A stretch of DNA of 64,000 bases from Methylibium sp035762065 (GCF_035762065.1 NZ_DASTPW010000043.1:148184-212183); one strand, 5' to 3'; shown: positions 16,851 through 25,270, counted from the first letter of the stretch. Notes: generated from the sequence alone by a model not told the origin. A program made the numbers and translations.

Positions 16851-17591
16851 ATGAGCTTCCAAGTCGAGATCGGCCATGCGGGCCGGCGCGGGCCGGGGGA
16901 CCGCAACGACGACTTCGCCGGTGCCGTGCGCGCCAGCCCCGGTGACCGCGGCTGCGGCCTGATCGCCGCGATCGCCGACGGCGTGAGCGGTGCGGCCAGG
17001 GGCGGCGGCCGCGGCCGCGAGGCCGCGCAGACCACGGTGCTCGGACTGCTCGCCGACTCCTTCGCGACGCCGCCCGCCTGGGAGACGACGGTCGCGCTCG
17101 ATCGCCTCATCGGCGCGCAGGACGCCTGGCTGGTGTCGCAAAGCCGCCAGCGCGAGGGGCTGGCCCGGCCTGCTCGCGAAGGACTTGCCGAGCGCCCCGG
17201 CGAAGAAGTTATCGCCGCACTCACCACGCTGACCGTGCTGGGGCTGCAAGGCCGGAGCGGGACGCTCGCGCATGTCGGCGACACGCGGCTGTGGCGCCTG
17301 GCCGGCGACTCCGAGATGGTCGCGGGGCTGACGCAGATCGCGCGCGCTCGGAAGGTCTCGTGCTCGCGGGCCGGCGGCTCCTTCGCGACGATCCACATCA
17401 CCGCCATGGGCCCACAGCAGCACGCCCATCGCGATCACCTCGTCGAAGGTGTCCACGAAGAAGAAGCCGTAGGTGAGCACCCAGATCGCGAAGCAGAAGT
17501 CGAAGTGAAGGAAGGCGGCCAGCAGCGGGAGCCAGTGGCCGGATCGGAGGAAGCTCTCGGCGTCCGCCATCGAAGGTGCCGAAGCGGGTGA
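16851..17591 (+). pseudogene. PP2C-type phosphatase, N-terminal fragment
   Basis: The first ~160 codons encode a PP2C serine/threonine phosphatase domain: DRNDDFAGAV and IADGVSGAA (metal-binding Asp), GREAAQTTVLGLLADSF, and TLAHVGDTRLWRLAGDSEM. Nitrate clusters of related bacteria often carry a bifunctional kinase/phosphatase of about 550 residues. Here homology ends near base 17330 and the remaining frame is only the reverse strand of another gene, so the second half of the phosphatase domain and any kinase domain are gone. A 25-residue Arg/Glu-rich stretch near residue 105 also looks foreign. The start is 80 bases from the nirB start, on the other strand. Probably non-functional. Confidence 0.65.
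17398..17570 (-). pseudogene. Nitrate/nitrite MFS transporter, N-terminal relic
   Basis: From an ATG at the right edge, the minus strand encodes MADAESFLRSGHWLPLLAAF followed by LHFDFCFAIWVL, which matches the start of NarK/NasA-type nitrate transporters of Burkholderiales. After about 32 residues the sequence changes to a different hydrophobic stretch, TYGFFFVDTFDEVIAMGVLL, and then loses similarity. A +1 frame change there would continue as MAVMWIVAKEPPAR, which could be a further piece of a transporter. The rest of the normal ~430 residues is absent. The nitrate operon therefore lacks a recognisable transporter in this window. Confidence 0.6.
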
Positions 17592-18099
17592 GGAAGCGGT
17601 CAGCGGCTGCGCGCACGACCGCGCGAAGCGGCGGCACGCAGGCAGGCGAGGGGGAGGGCGGTGGTGACGACGGCAGGCATGAAGGAGTCCGGCAAGGCGC
17701 ACGCGGCGGCGGGCCACGAGCGTCGGCTGCAGATACCTCACCGCGCACAGCGTCGTGCGCGCGACCCGCGGTATCGGCGCGGGCCGGGTGCGTCGTCACA
17801 CCCGCGGCGGATTTAGCAAGCCGCAGGCCAGTGCGGCGCGAGCGAGCGGTCGACCCGCGAGCGCGTGGTCCGCTCCCGCGGCAAGCGTGCATGCATGCGG
17901 CGCGCGCCTTCGCTGCGGCATACGTGCAGCCGCCCACCGCCAGCAGCTGCACCACGCCGACCGCGCGGCGATCACGGCTTTGGTGCGGTTCGGCGAGTCG
18001 ATGGTGCAGATGCTGCGCAGCCGTCGCGTGCCGCGGCGCGCACCGGCTCCGCGCCGCGGCCGCGACGTATGCTCACGCGCCGTTTTCGCGCCGCCTGCC
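17592..18099. other. 508-base intergenic region between transporter relic and regulator
   Basis: No gene is supported here. The region separates divergent starts and holds three closely spaced hairpins (listed separately). A short AT-richer stretch, GGATTTAGC, follows the third hairpin. No clear sigma-70 promoter pair was found by eye. Confidence 0.6.
17742..17804. promoter_or_regulatory. Array of three hairpins, candidate ANTAR antitermination leader
   Basis: Hairpin 1 (17742-17761) has a perfect 7-bp stem CGCGCAC/GTGCGCG and a six-base loop; read on the plus strand the loop is AGCGTC, with A at position 1 and G at position 4, the pattern known for RNA bound by ANTAR proteins. Hairpin 2 (17765-17783) has a 6-bp stem CCCGCG/CGCGGG and a 7-base loop. 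Hairpin 3 (17785-17804) has a 6-bp stem CGGGTG/CACCCG with an 8-base loop. The neighbour gene encodes an ANTAR protein. Which strand is transcribed is unknown, and only the first loop fits the known rule. Confidence 0.4.
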
Positions 18100-19353
18100 A
18101 TGTCCACCGTCTTCCTCATCGCCGACGAAGGCCGCGACGAGCTCGAGCGCGACCTGATCGCCGCCGGCCACACCCCGGCCATCGGCGACGCGGCGGGCAG
18201 CCTGCTGCGCGAGGTGGTGCGCAGCGGCGCCGAGGCGATCGTCGTGCGCGAGCGGCATCCGCGTGTCGCGCTGCTGCCGGCGCTCGCCGCGCTGCGCGAA
18301 CACGTGCCGCTGCCGGTGCTGCTGTTCACCGCCGACGGCGAGGCCGACACGCTTGCGGCGGCGCTCGAGGCAGGCGTCGATGCCTGCGTCGTCAACGGCT
18401 ATGCGCAGCAGCGGCTGCGGCCGCTGCTGCAGCTCGCGCGCCTGCGCTTCGAGCGCGACCGGCGAGTGCACGACGCGCTGCGCGAACTCGGCGAGCGCTT
18501 CGAGGAGCGCAAGCTCGTCGATCGGGCCAAGGGCATCCTGATGGACGCGGCGCGCGTCGGCGAAGACGAAGCCTTCCGGCTGCTGCGGCTGGGCTCGATG
18601 CGGCTGAAGCGGCGCGTCGGCCAGGTGTCGCAGCAGGTGATCGACGCGGCGCGTTGCGCGCATGCGATCAACCGGGCCGGTGCGCTGCGCATGCTGTCGC
18701 AGCGCGTGGTGCTGCAGCACGCGTTGGCCGAAGCCGGCGTGGATGCCGATGCCGCGCAGCGTGAACGCGGCGCGGCGCTCGATGCGGCGCAGGCGGCGCT
18801 CGAGGAACTCGCTTCGTTGTCGGCCTCGACCTACGGCGACCTGCTGCAGGCCGCGCAGGCCGAGTGGCAGGCGCTCGCGACCGCGCTCGCGCAGCCCGTG
18901 GCGCTCGCCGCGATCGATGCGCAGGCCGAGGCCTGCCTGGCGTCGGCCGATCGGCTCGTCAACGCCTTGCAGGCGGCCGGCTACGGGGGCGAGCCGCACG
19001 TCGTGAACGTCTGCGGGCGCCAGCGCATGCTCGGCCAGCGGCTCGCGAAGCTGGCCTTGCTGAAGTCGCTCGAGCCGGCGCGCGCCGCGGTGATCGATGC
19101 GGCGATCACGGCGACCGCCGCCGAGTTCGAGCGCGCGCTCGCGCTGCTGCAAGCGGCGCCCCTCGGCGACGCGACGCTGCGCGAACGCCTGCAGACCGGC
19201 GTCGCCGCATGGGCCGCGCTGCACGCCGCGACCGCGACGCTCGCCGATGCGCCGGGACGCCGCGCGCTGGCCGCGGCCACCGAGGCCGTGCTCGCGCGTT
19301 TCGACGAACTGACCGGCCGCTACGAACGCAGCCTCGATCTGCTGATCGGCTAG
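18100..19353 (+). CDS. REC-ANTAR regulator fused to two PilJ/NarX-like sensor motifs
   Basis: The 417-residue protein has a NasT-like receiver fold (about 1-125) that lacks the phospho-acceptor Asp (EAIVVRERHPRVAL in its place), an ANTAR RNA-binding domain (about 135-190: ERKLVDRAKGILMDAARVGE ... AFRLLRLGSMRLKRR), and a helical C-terminal half with two similar motifs, INRAGALRMLSQRVVLQHAL and VNVCGRQRMLGQRLAKLALL. These match the PilJ/type IV pili sensor N-terminal domain, related to the nitrate-binding P-box of NarX. Beside nirBD-nasA it probably senses nitrate or nitrite and prevents transcription termination. It is divergent from the transporter relic. Confidence 0.85.
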   Translation: MSTVFLIADEGRDELERDLIAAGHTPAIGDAAGSLLREVVRSGAEAIVVRERHPRVALLPALAALREHVPLPVLLFTADGEADTLAAALEAGVDACVVNGYAQQRLRPLLQLARLRFERDRRVHDALRELGERFEERKLVDRAKGILMDAARVGEDEAFRLLRLGSMRLKRRVGQVSQQVIDAARCAHAINRAGALRMLSQRVVLQHALAEAGVDADAAQRERGAALDAAQAALEELASLSASTYGDLLQAAQAEWQALATALAQPVALAAIDAQAEACLASADRLVNALQAAGYGGEPHVVNVCGRQRMLGQRLAKLALLKSLEPARAAVIDAAITATAAEFERALALLQAAPLGDATLRERLQTGVAAWAALHAATATLADAPGRRALAAATEAVLARFDELTGRYERSLDLLIG

Positions 19354-19357
19354 CGCC

Positions 19358-19666
19358 TCAGGGCCATTCCGAGTCGACCAGCTCCCGCGAGGCGTCGGCG
19401 GCGGGCGATGCGCCCGCGGGCGCATCGAGGCTGCCGCTGACCGTCGAGGGCGCGCCGCCGCGCCGCGAGGGCGTGGTCAGGCGCAGCGTTTCCATCATCT
19501 GCCGGCAGGCGGCCTGCAGTTCGTCGTCGTCGATCTGCAGCAGCGTCTTCAGCGTCGCCTTCGCGTGGCCGCGGTCGGCGGCAAAGCGCTCGACATCGAA
19601 GGGCGCGCCTTTGCGAGCCGCGAGCGTGCGCAGGCGCAGCATGCGCACGAGGGTGGTCTGGTCCAT
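19358..19666 (-). CDS. Hypothetical protein, 102 residues
   Basis: I do not recognise this protein. Its first 60 residues, MDQTTLVRMLRLRTLAARKG ... RFAADRGHAKATLKTLLQID, form a helical, charged segment; the last 40 are Pro/Ser/Ala-rich and look disordered. The chosen Met precedes the part that looks like protein; an earlier in-frame Met adds 32 Arg-rich residues. It converges with the ANTAR regulator four bases away. Confidence 0.5.
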   Translation of the reverse strand: MDQTTLVRMLRLRTLAARKGAPFDVERFAADRGHAKATLKTLLQIDDDELQAACRQMMETLRLTTPSRRGGAPSTVSGSLDAPAGASPAADASRELVDSEWP

Positions 19667-19865
19667 CGAGGCCTTGGCTTTCTGGAAGGACAACACGCCG
19701 TCCGAGCGACGGCCGCGCGAGTATCGAGTGCCGGCACGCCGAGTCGAAGGACCGCAACGCACGGCAAGACATCGTGCGCTTCAATGTTTGGGAGCACGTC
19801 GGGCACACCTGCCACTATGATTTTTTCGGAGGGCTGTTGGGTAGCTCGTGCGAAAGGGTCGACCC

Positions 19866-20846
19866 ATGGATGCGACGCGAATCCAGGAACACCGATTGCC
19901 ATCAGTCGAGGTCGAGGCCCTGCTCGAGGCGCTCGAAAGCCTCGGCGTGGGCTGGTGGACCAAGGACGCCGAGGGCCGCTACACGCGGCTCAGCGCCGCG
20001 GGGCATGCGCTGTTCGGCCTCGATGCCGGCGAAGCGCTTGGGCGCACGGATGCGCAGTTGATGTCGCCGGCCAGCGCGAGCGCGCTGCGCGGCATCGAGG
20101 CCCACGCCGCAGCGACCGGCGCGCTGCACGGCGGCGAGCAGCCGGTCGAGATCAACGGCATGCGCAAGGAGCTGGCGTGTGCGGTGACGCCGCTGCCGAA
20201 CGCTGCCGGCCGGACCGCCGCCTGGCTCGGCGTCTGGCTCGATCGCAGCGCGCTGCGCAGTCGCGAGACCGAACTGCGCTCGGTGCTGCGGCAGCTCGAA
20301 GCCCAGCAGCAGACGCAGCGCGAACTGCGTGCGCAGCTCGACGGGCGCGCGGCCCAGCATGCCGGCCGCGTCATCGCGCGCGAGGCCTTCGAAGAGCAGC
20401 TCGCACGCGAGATCGACCTTTCGCTGCGCGAGCACCGCGAGTTCGCGATCGTCTGCATCGGGATCGATCCGCTCGCGGTCGAGGATGCGGCGGCCCGCGC
20501 TCGCATCGTCGAAGTGTTCGACGGCATGCTGCGCGGCAACACCCGCGCGATGGACGTGCCGAGCCGGCTCGACGGCGAGAGCTTCGCGCTGCTGCTGTCG
20601 GGCGTCGGCCTCGCGACCGCGCACGCGCGCATGGAAAGCCTGCGCCGCCAGTGCGCCGGCGAGGTGGTGGTGCGCGACGGCGAGGCGCTGCACTTCAGCG
20701 TTTCGATGGGGGTCGCGAGCTACCCGCACACCTCGCAGACGCGCGCCGGGCTGATCGGCGCGGCGCAGGCGGCGCTGGACCAGGCGCGCAAGCGGGGCGG
20801 CAACCACGTGGCGCTCGCGAGCATCGCGTTCGGGCCAGGCGCCTAG
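19866..20846 (+). CDS. PAS domain protein with degenerate GGDEF domain
   Basis: The 326-residue protein has an N-terminal PAS-like domain (about 15-125: LESLGVGWWTKDAEGRYTRL), a short coiled coil (about 128-165, Gln/Arg/Glu-rich), and a C-terminal GGDEF fold (about 170-320). The active-site motif reads RLDGESFALLLSG instead of R-x-GGDEF, so two of the five signature residues are changed and GTP cyclisation is unlikely; FSVSMGVASYPH is the normal downstream part. It may bind c-di-GMP or GTP as a sensor, or be inactive. No EAL domain or membrane segment is present. Confidence 0.8.
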   Translation: MDATRIQEHRLPSVEVEALLEALESLGVGWWTKDAEGRYTRLSAAGHALFGLDAGEALGRTDAQLMSPASASALRGIEAHAAATGALHGGEQPVEINGMRKELACAVTPLPNAAGRTAAWLGVWLDRSALRSRETELRSVLRQLEAQQQTQRELRAQLDGRAAQHAGRVIAREAFEEQLAREIDLSLREHREFAIVCIGIDPLAVEDAAARARIVEVFDGMLRGNTRAMDVPSRLDGESFALLLSGVGLATAHARMESLRRQCAGEVVVRDGEALHFSVSMGVASYPHTSQTRAGLIGAAQAALDQARKRGGNHVALASIAFGPGA

Positions 20847-20855
20847 TTCGAGCGC

Positions 20856-21671
20856 TCACGGCCGCAGCGCGCGCAGCAGCATGTAGCCGGCGATGCCGTA
20901 GAGCATCACCGCGAAGACGCGCCGCAGCTGCTGCACGTTCATCCGCTGCGCCGCGCGCGCACCGAGCGGCGCGGTCAGCACGCTCGCGGCCGACAGGCCC
21001 GCGAGCGCCGGCAGGTAGACGAAGCCCAGCATGCCCGCCGGGAGTTGGTCGGCCGCGTTCGGGCTCGACAGCACGTAGCCGAGCCCGCCGGCCAGCGCGA
21101 TCGGAAAGCCCAGCGCCGCCGAGGAGCCGACCGCCTGGTGCATCGACACCTGCCGAGCCAGCAGGAAGGGCACCAGCATGAACGCGCCCCCGGCACCGAC
21201 CCAGGCCGAGACCGCGCCGACCGCCACGCCTATCGCGAGCAGGCCGATGGCGCCCGGCAGCGCGCGGGGCGTCGGCGTACCGCGCGGACGCAGCATGCGC
21301 GTCGCCATCACGCCGACGAAGATCGCGAAGAAGGCGGCCAGCAGCCGCACCGGCAGTTGCGCCGCGACCAGCGCACCGGCCGCCGAGCCGAGCACCAGCC
21401 CCGGCGCGAGCGCGGCGACCAGCGGCCAGCGCACGGTGCCGTGCCCGTGGTGAGCGCGCAGCGATGACAGCGAGGTGAAGCAGATCGAAGCGAGCGACGT
21501 CGCGACCGCGACCTTCAGCGCGAGCGCATGCGCAAAGCCGTTCGCTTCGAGCAGCACGGTGGTGAAAGGCACGAGGATCATGCCGCCGCCGATGCCCAGC
21601 AGGCCGGCGAGGAAGCCGCCGCAGGCGCCCAGCGCGAGCAGCGCGGCGATCAGCAGCGGATCGCCGCTCAA
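20856..21671 (-). CDS. TauE/SafE family sulfite or sulfonate exporter
   Basis: The 271-residue integral membrane protein has about eight hydrophobic segments with the two family repeats, GFLAGLLGIGGGMILVPF and AVGAVSAWVGAGGAFMLVPF. Family members export sulfite, sulfoacetate or other small anions, or act as permeases of unknown substrate. Nothing in the neighbourhood (a PAS protein and an EVE protein) indicates the substrate. It converges with the PAS/GGDEF gene nine bases away. Confidence 0.88.
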   Translation of the reverse strand: MSGDPLLIAALLALGACGGFLAGLLGIGGGMILVPFTTVLLEANGFAHALALKVAVATSLASICFTSLSSLRAHHGHGTVRWPLVAALAPGLVLGSAAGALVAAQLPVRLLAAFFAIFVGVMATRMLRPRGTPTPRALPGAIGLLAIGVAVGAVSAWVGAGGAFMLVPFLLARQVSMHQAVGSSAALGFPIALAGGLGYVLSSPNAADQLPAGMLGFVYLPALAGLSAASVLTAPLGARAAQRMNVQQLRRVFAVMLYGIAGYMLLRALRP

Positions 21672-21699
21672 GCGCGCGCGCCGCCGCAGGCGCTTCGAG

Positions 21700-22164
21700 T
21701 CACGGCGCTTCGAGCATCGAGGTCACGACGCGCCACTCGTCGGCCGTCACCGGCGTGATCGACAGCCGGTTGCCCCGCTGCAGCACGCGCATCGTCGAAA
21801 GCTTCGGTGCGGCGCGCAGTGCCGCCAGCGGCAGCAGCTTGGTCTTCTTCACCAGCTTCACGTCGACGCCGACCCAGCGCGGCGTCTCGCGCGTGGCCTT
21901 CGCGTCGAAGTAGGGACTGCCGGGATCGAACTGCGTCTCGTCGGGCGCGGCGGCGCCCACCACCTCGGCGAGCCCCGCGACGCCCGGCTCGGGACAGGAC
22001 GAGTGATAGAACAGCACGCCGTCGCCGACGGCGAACTGGTCGCGCATGAAGTTGCGGGCCTGGTAGTTGCGCACGCCGGTCCACGGCAGCGTCTTCTTCG
22101 GCGCGGCGGCGAGGTCGTCGATCGAGACCTCGTCCGGTTCCGACTTCATCAACCAGTACGCCAT
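21700..22164 (-). CDS. EVE domain protein
   Basis: The 154-residue protein MAYWLMKSEPDEVSIDDLAA ... NYQARNFMRDQFAVGDGVLF is a typical full-length EVE domain, a PUA-like fold related to YTH domains that reads modified bases in RNA or DNA. The pocket residues around WTGVRNYQARN and FYHSSCPEPG are kept. Its target is not known. It begins just downstream of the 6S RNA gene on the same strand. Confidence 0.9.
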   Translation of the reverse strand: MAYWLMKSEPDEVSIDDLAAAPKKTLPWTGVRNYQARNFMRDQFAVGDGVLFYHSSCPEPGVAGLAEVVGAAAPDETQFDPGSPYFDAKATRETPRWVGVDVKLVKKTKLLPLAALRAAPKLSTMRVLQRGNRLSITPVTADEWRVVTSMLEAP

Positions 22165-22182
22165 CCGCCGCCCTGATAAAGG

Positions 22183-22361
22183 TGTCCGACGCGAACCGAG
22201 AGCCTCATTCCTGAACCCAGGGGGATTCAGGTGGGCGAGGTCAGTGCAGCTTCGGGTTCATCTGACGCGAGACGATCACGCCCGCTGCACGATGTTCCAA
22301 GCCCTGGCTCCAAAGAGCATCGGTTCAAGGAAATATATGACTCCCGCGAACGCGACGGACC
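22183..22361 (-). ncRNA. ssrS: 6S RNA
   Basis: The minus strand between zapA and the EVE gene gives about 179 bases that can fold as 6S RNA. The ends pair as a closing stem (GTCCGTCGCG near the 5' end with CGCGTCGGAC at the 3' end). Inside are TTCCTTGAACC, CTCTTTGGAGCCAGGGCTTG and a 9-bp hairpin CCTGAATCC/GGGTTCAGG near the 3' end, like the conserved 3' hairpin of E. coli 6S. A TATATT -10 box lies at 22367-22372, about six bases before the proposed start. The zapA-ssrS order is conserved in beta- and gammaproteobacteria. 6S RNA binds sigma-70 RNA polymerase in stationary phase. Ends are approximate. Confidence 0.85.
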
Positions 22362-22402
22362 GGGCCAATATACGCCGCGCTCGTTGCGAACCGCGCAGTT
22401 CG

Positions 22403-22723
22403 TCAAAGCAAGCGCCCATCGTCCGTGAGGACTTCGTCGATGCGTTGGACGAGCCGCTCGATCCGTGCGTCGGCGAGGCCGGCGTGCGGCGCGGCCGGCT
22501 CGACGGCCTCGCGCGCAGGCGCCGGCCGCTGGCTCAGCTCGAAGGCGAGATTCAACGCGGCGAGCACCGCGATGCGCTCGCGCGCCTTCAGCTTGCCGGC
22601 ATCGCGGATCGCGCACATCTCGCGATCGACGCGCAGCGCGGCTTCCGTCAACGCCGCCTCGCCGCCTTCGGGGCAGCTGAGCAGGTAGCTCTGGCCGAGG
22701 ATCGTGACCTCGAGACGCTTCAT
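22403..22723 (-). CDS. zapA: Cell division protein ZapA
   Basis: The 106-residue protein starts MKRLEVTILGQSYLLSCPEG and has the ZapA N-terminal globular part and the helical C-terminal dimerisation segment (ARIERLVQRIDEVLTD). It bundles FtsZ filaments at the division septum. Its start overlaps the stop of a small coiled-coil gene (ATGA), and the 6S RNA gene follows it. Confidence 0.93.
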   Translation of the reverse strand: MKRLEVTILGQSYLLSCPEGGEAALTEAALRVDREMCAIRDAGKLKARERIAVLAALNLAFELSQRPAPAREAVEPAAPHAGLADARIERLVQRIDEVLTDDGRLL

Positions 22724-22944
22724 CGCGCCTCCTCGGCCGGCGCCGGCTCGGCCAGGTCGGGCGGCAGCCGCTCGATCAACGCGTCAACGCGCTGCCGCGC
22801 CGCGGCCAGCCGCGACCTCAGCGAATCGCGCTCGGCCGCCACCACGCCGAGCTGCTGCACCGCGAGCGCATGCGTGCGCTGCAGTTCCTGGTGCCGCAGC
22901 AGCAGCCGTTCGACGCGATCGTTCAGTTCTTCGATGCTGGCCAT
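22720..22944 (-). CDS. ZapB-like small coiled-coil protein (TIGR02449 type)
   Basis: The 74-residue protein MASIEELNDRVERLLLRHQE ... QQLGVVAAERDSLRSRLAAA is almost entirely coiled coil. A gene of this kind preceding zapA is common in Burkholderiales and Pseudomonads and is thought to be a ZapB-like FtsZ-ring partner. It ends in an acidic, Pro/Ala-rich tail and overlaps zapA by four bases. Confidence 0.8.
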   Translation of the reverse strand: MASIEELNDRVERLLLRHQELQRTHALAVQQLGVVAAERDSLRSRLAAARQRVDALIERLPPDLAEPAPAEEAR

Positions 22945-23079
22945 CTTTTCCCTCCCGATCCCGCCGTCCGACCCGGCGCAGGATTCTAGGCAGCGGCCCC
23001 CGCGCGAGCCCGCCCACCAGACGCGACGAACGCACGAAGCGCGCGGCCGCGCGCAGGCCGGCGCATACACTGCCGCGCG

Positions 23080-23291
23080 TTGGTGCTCGCGCCGCCGCTC
23101 GCGTCGGCGCAGTTAAACGGGAAGCAGAGGAGGGCGGGCCCACGGCCCTTCCTTCAGCCTGCGCTGCCCCCGCAACGGTCAGCGGACGAAGCCGTTTCAC
23201 GACGACTTCCGCTCTCGCGCACATGCCACTGGAAGCGTGCTTCTGGGAAGGCGGCGAGGGTCGCTCCGCCAGCCCGGATACCGGCCGACGA
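23080..23291 (+). promoter_or_regulatory. Cobalamin (adenosylcobalamin) riboswitch
   Basis: The landmarks of the class are in order: GGTGCTCGCGCC (23082 on), TTAAACGGGAAGC (about 23112), CTGCCCCCGCAACGGT (about 23164), GCCACTGG with GGGAAGGC, and the B12 box GCCAGCCCGGATACCGGCC (about 23268-23286). It sits 85 bases upstream of btuB and should shut down the 14-gene operon when cobalamin is plentiful, probably by hiding the btuB ribosome site. Confidence 0.95.
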
Positions 23292-23376
23292 GGCGATGCG
23301 CCGCGCAAGCGGCGCGTCATGAGGTGCAGGCCAGCGGGGAAGCTGGCAGGCACGTTTCGTTGGGTCCTCGCTTTCC

Positions 23377-25245
23377 ATGTTCTCGATCGTCCTCGCGCCT
23401 CGCGGCGCGCCTTCGGCGCGCGCCTTGCTGCGCGCTGCTCTTCTCGTCGGCGCGGCTGCCATCGCGCTGCCCTCCTTCGCGCAGCCGGTGGCGTCGGCTG
23501 CCTTGCCCGGCGTGGTCGTGACCGCCACGCGCACGCCGAACCGCATCGACGCGACGCTCGCGGAGACCACCGTGATCGAGCGCGCCGAGATCGAGCGCGC
23601 GACCGGCCGCACGCTGCCCGAGTTGCTCGCGCGCCAGCCCGGCCTGCAATCGATCGCCAACGGCGGGCTCGGCAAGAGCAGCTCGGTCTCGGTGCGCGGG
23701 CTCGAAGGCCGGCACACCCTGCTGCTGATCGACGGCGTGCGCTACGGCTCGGCGACGCTGGGCACGCCGAGCTGGGACAACATCCCGCTCGACACCATCG
23801 AGCGCATCGAGATCGTTCGCGGCCCGCTGTCCAGCCTCTACGGCAGCGATGCGGTGGGCGGGGTGGTGCAGATCTTCACGCGGCGCGGCGCCGAGGGCCT
23901 GCGCGCCAACGCGAGCGCCACCGCCGGCAGCCGCAGCTACCGCCAGGCTGCCGGCGGCCTGCGGGCCGGCGCCGGTGCATTCGATGCCGCGGTGCAGGCG
24001 AGCCACACGCGCACCGACGGCTTTTCCGCCACCAACGATCGCGCCGCGTTCGGCTTCAACCCCGACGACGACGGCTTCCGCCAGAACACCGCCAGCCTGC
24101 AGCTGGGCTGGGCGATCGGCGGCGGCTGGCGCGCCGACGCGCGTGCGCTCGAATCGAAGGGCCGCAGCCGCTACGACGACGGCCCCGGCGCTGACACGCA
24201 GGCCGGGCTCGCGACGTCCCTGCAATCGCTCGCCCTCGCCGGCCCGGTGCGCGCCGACTGGCGCACCGCGCTGCGGCTCTCCCGCGCGATCGACGACGGC
24301 GAGACGCTCGTCAGCAGCTCGGCCAGCAGCCTCGGCAGCATCCGCAGCGACCAGCGCCAGCTCAGCTGGGAGAACACGCTCGCCACGCGTGCCGGCACCG
24401 TGCTGCTGCTGGCCGAGCGCATCGAGCAGCGGGTGTCGAAGCCGGGCGTGCAATACGACGTGACCGACCGCAGCATCGACGCGCTTGCCGCCGGCCTGGA
24501 CGGCAACGCCGGCGCGCACCACTGGCAGGTCAGCCTGCGCCGCGATCGCAATTCGCAGTTCGGTGACCCGACCACCGGCGCACTCGCTTATGGCCTCGAC
24601 TTCACGCTGCAGGTGCGCGCGGCCTTCAGCCTGGGCACCAGCTTCGTGGCGCCGAGCTTCAACCAGCTCTACTTCCCCGGCTTCGGCAACCCGCTGCTTC
24701 AGCCCGAAGAGGGCCGGCACAAGGAGCTGAGCCTGCGCTTCGCCGAAAGCGGCCACGAGCTGCGCGCGGCCTGGTTCCGGCACGACATCGAAGGCTTCAT
24801 CACGCCCGGCCCGCGGCCGTCGAACACCGACGCGCGCATCGCCGGCTTCGGCCTCGGCTACGAAGGCCGCGTCGACCGCTGGCAACTCGCGGCCTCGGCC
24901 GAGCGGATCGATCCGCGCAACGATTCGCCGAGCAACGCCAACTTCGGCCGCCAGTTGCCGCGCCGCGCGAAGTCGAGCTTCAAGGCCAGCGCCGACGCGG
25001 ACTTCGGCGCCTGGCAGCTCGGCGCCGTGCTCGCGGCCTTCGGCCCGCGCTTCGACAACCTCGCGAACACGATCCCGCTCGGCGGCTACGCGACGCTGGA
25101 CCTGCGCGCCGACTGGCGCTTCGCACGCGCATGGACGCTGGGCCTGAAGCTGAACAACGCCGCCGACAAGCGCTACGAGACGGCCTACGGCTTCAACCAG
25201 CCGCGCCGCGAAGCCTATGTCACGCTGCGCTACAGCGGCCTTTGA
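23377..25245 (+). CDS. btuB: TonB-dependent vitamin B12 receptor
   Basis: The 622-residue protein has an N-terminal signal peptide ending near PSFAQ, a TonB-box region (GVVVTATRTPN), a plug domain with VRGLEGRHTLLLIDGVRYG and IEIVRGPLSSLYGSDAVGGV, and a 22-strand barrel ending YVTLRYSGL, whose terminal aromatic/hydrophobic strand suits BAM insertion. It takes up cobalamin or cobinamide across the outer membrane. The preceding riboswitch identifies the ligand. The length matches E. coli BtuB (about 614). Confidence 0.95.
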   Translation: MFSIVLAPRGAPSARALLRAALLVGAAAIALPSFAQPVASAALPGVVVTATRTPNRIDATLAETTVIERAEIERATGRTLPELLARQPGLQSIANGGLGKSSSVSVRGLEGRHTLLLIDGVRYGSATLGTPSWDNIPLDTIERIEIVRGPLSSLYGSDAVGGVVQIFTRRGAEGLRANASATAGSRSYRQAAGGLRAGAGAFDAAVQASHTRTDGFSATNDRAAFGFNPDDDGFRQNTASLQLGWAIGGGWRADARALESKGRSRYDDGPGADTQAGLATSLQSLALAGPVRADWRTALRLSRAIDDGETLVSSSASSLGSIRSDQRQLSWENTLATRAGTVLLLAERIEQRVSKPGVQYDVTDRSIDALAAGLDGNAGAHHWQVSLRRDRNSQFGDPTTGALAYGLDFTLQVRAAFSLGTSFVAPSFNQLYFPGFGNPLLQPEEGRHKELSLRFAESGHELRAAWFRHDIEGFITPGPRPSNTDARIAGFGLGYEGRVDRWQLAASAERIDPRNDSPSNANFGRQLPRRAKSSFKASADADFGAWQLGAVLAAFGPRFDNLANTIPLGGYATLDLRADWRFARAWTLGLKLNNAADKRYETAYGFNQPRREAYVTLRYSGL

Positions 25246-25270
25246 CGGCGACACGACGGGAGCGACCGCG

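Noticed and set aside
17331..17591. The 3' part of the phosphatase frame as a real protein domain
   Set aside because: It is the complement of the transporter-like relic; residues are His/Glu/Val-rich without any fold pattern.
22231..22430. Short coding frames between zapA and the EVE gene
   Set aside because: The region folds as 6S RNA with conserved position and closing stem; the frames have no protein character.
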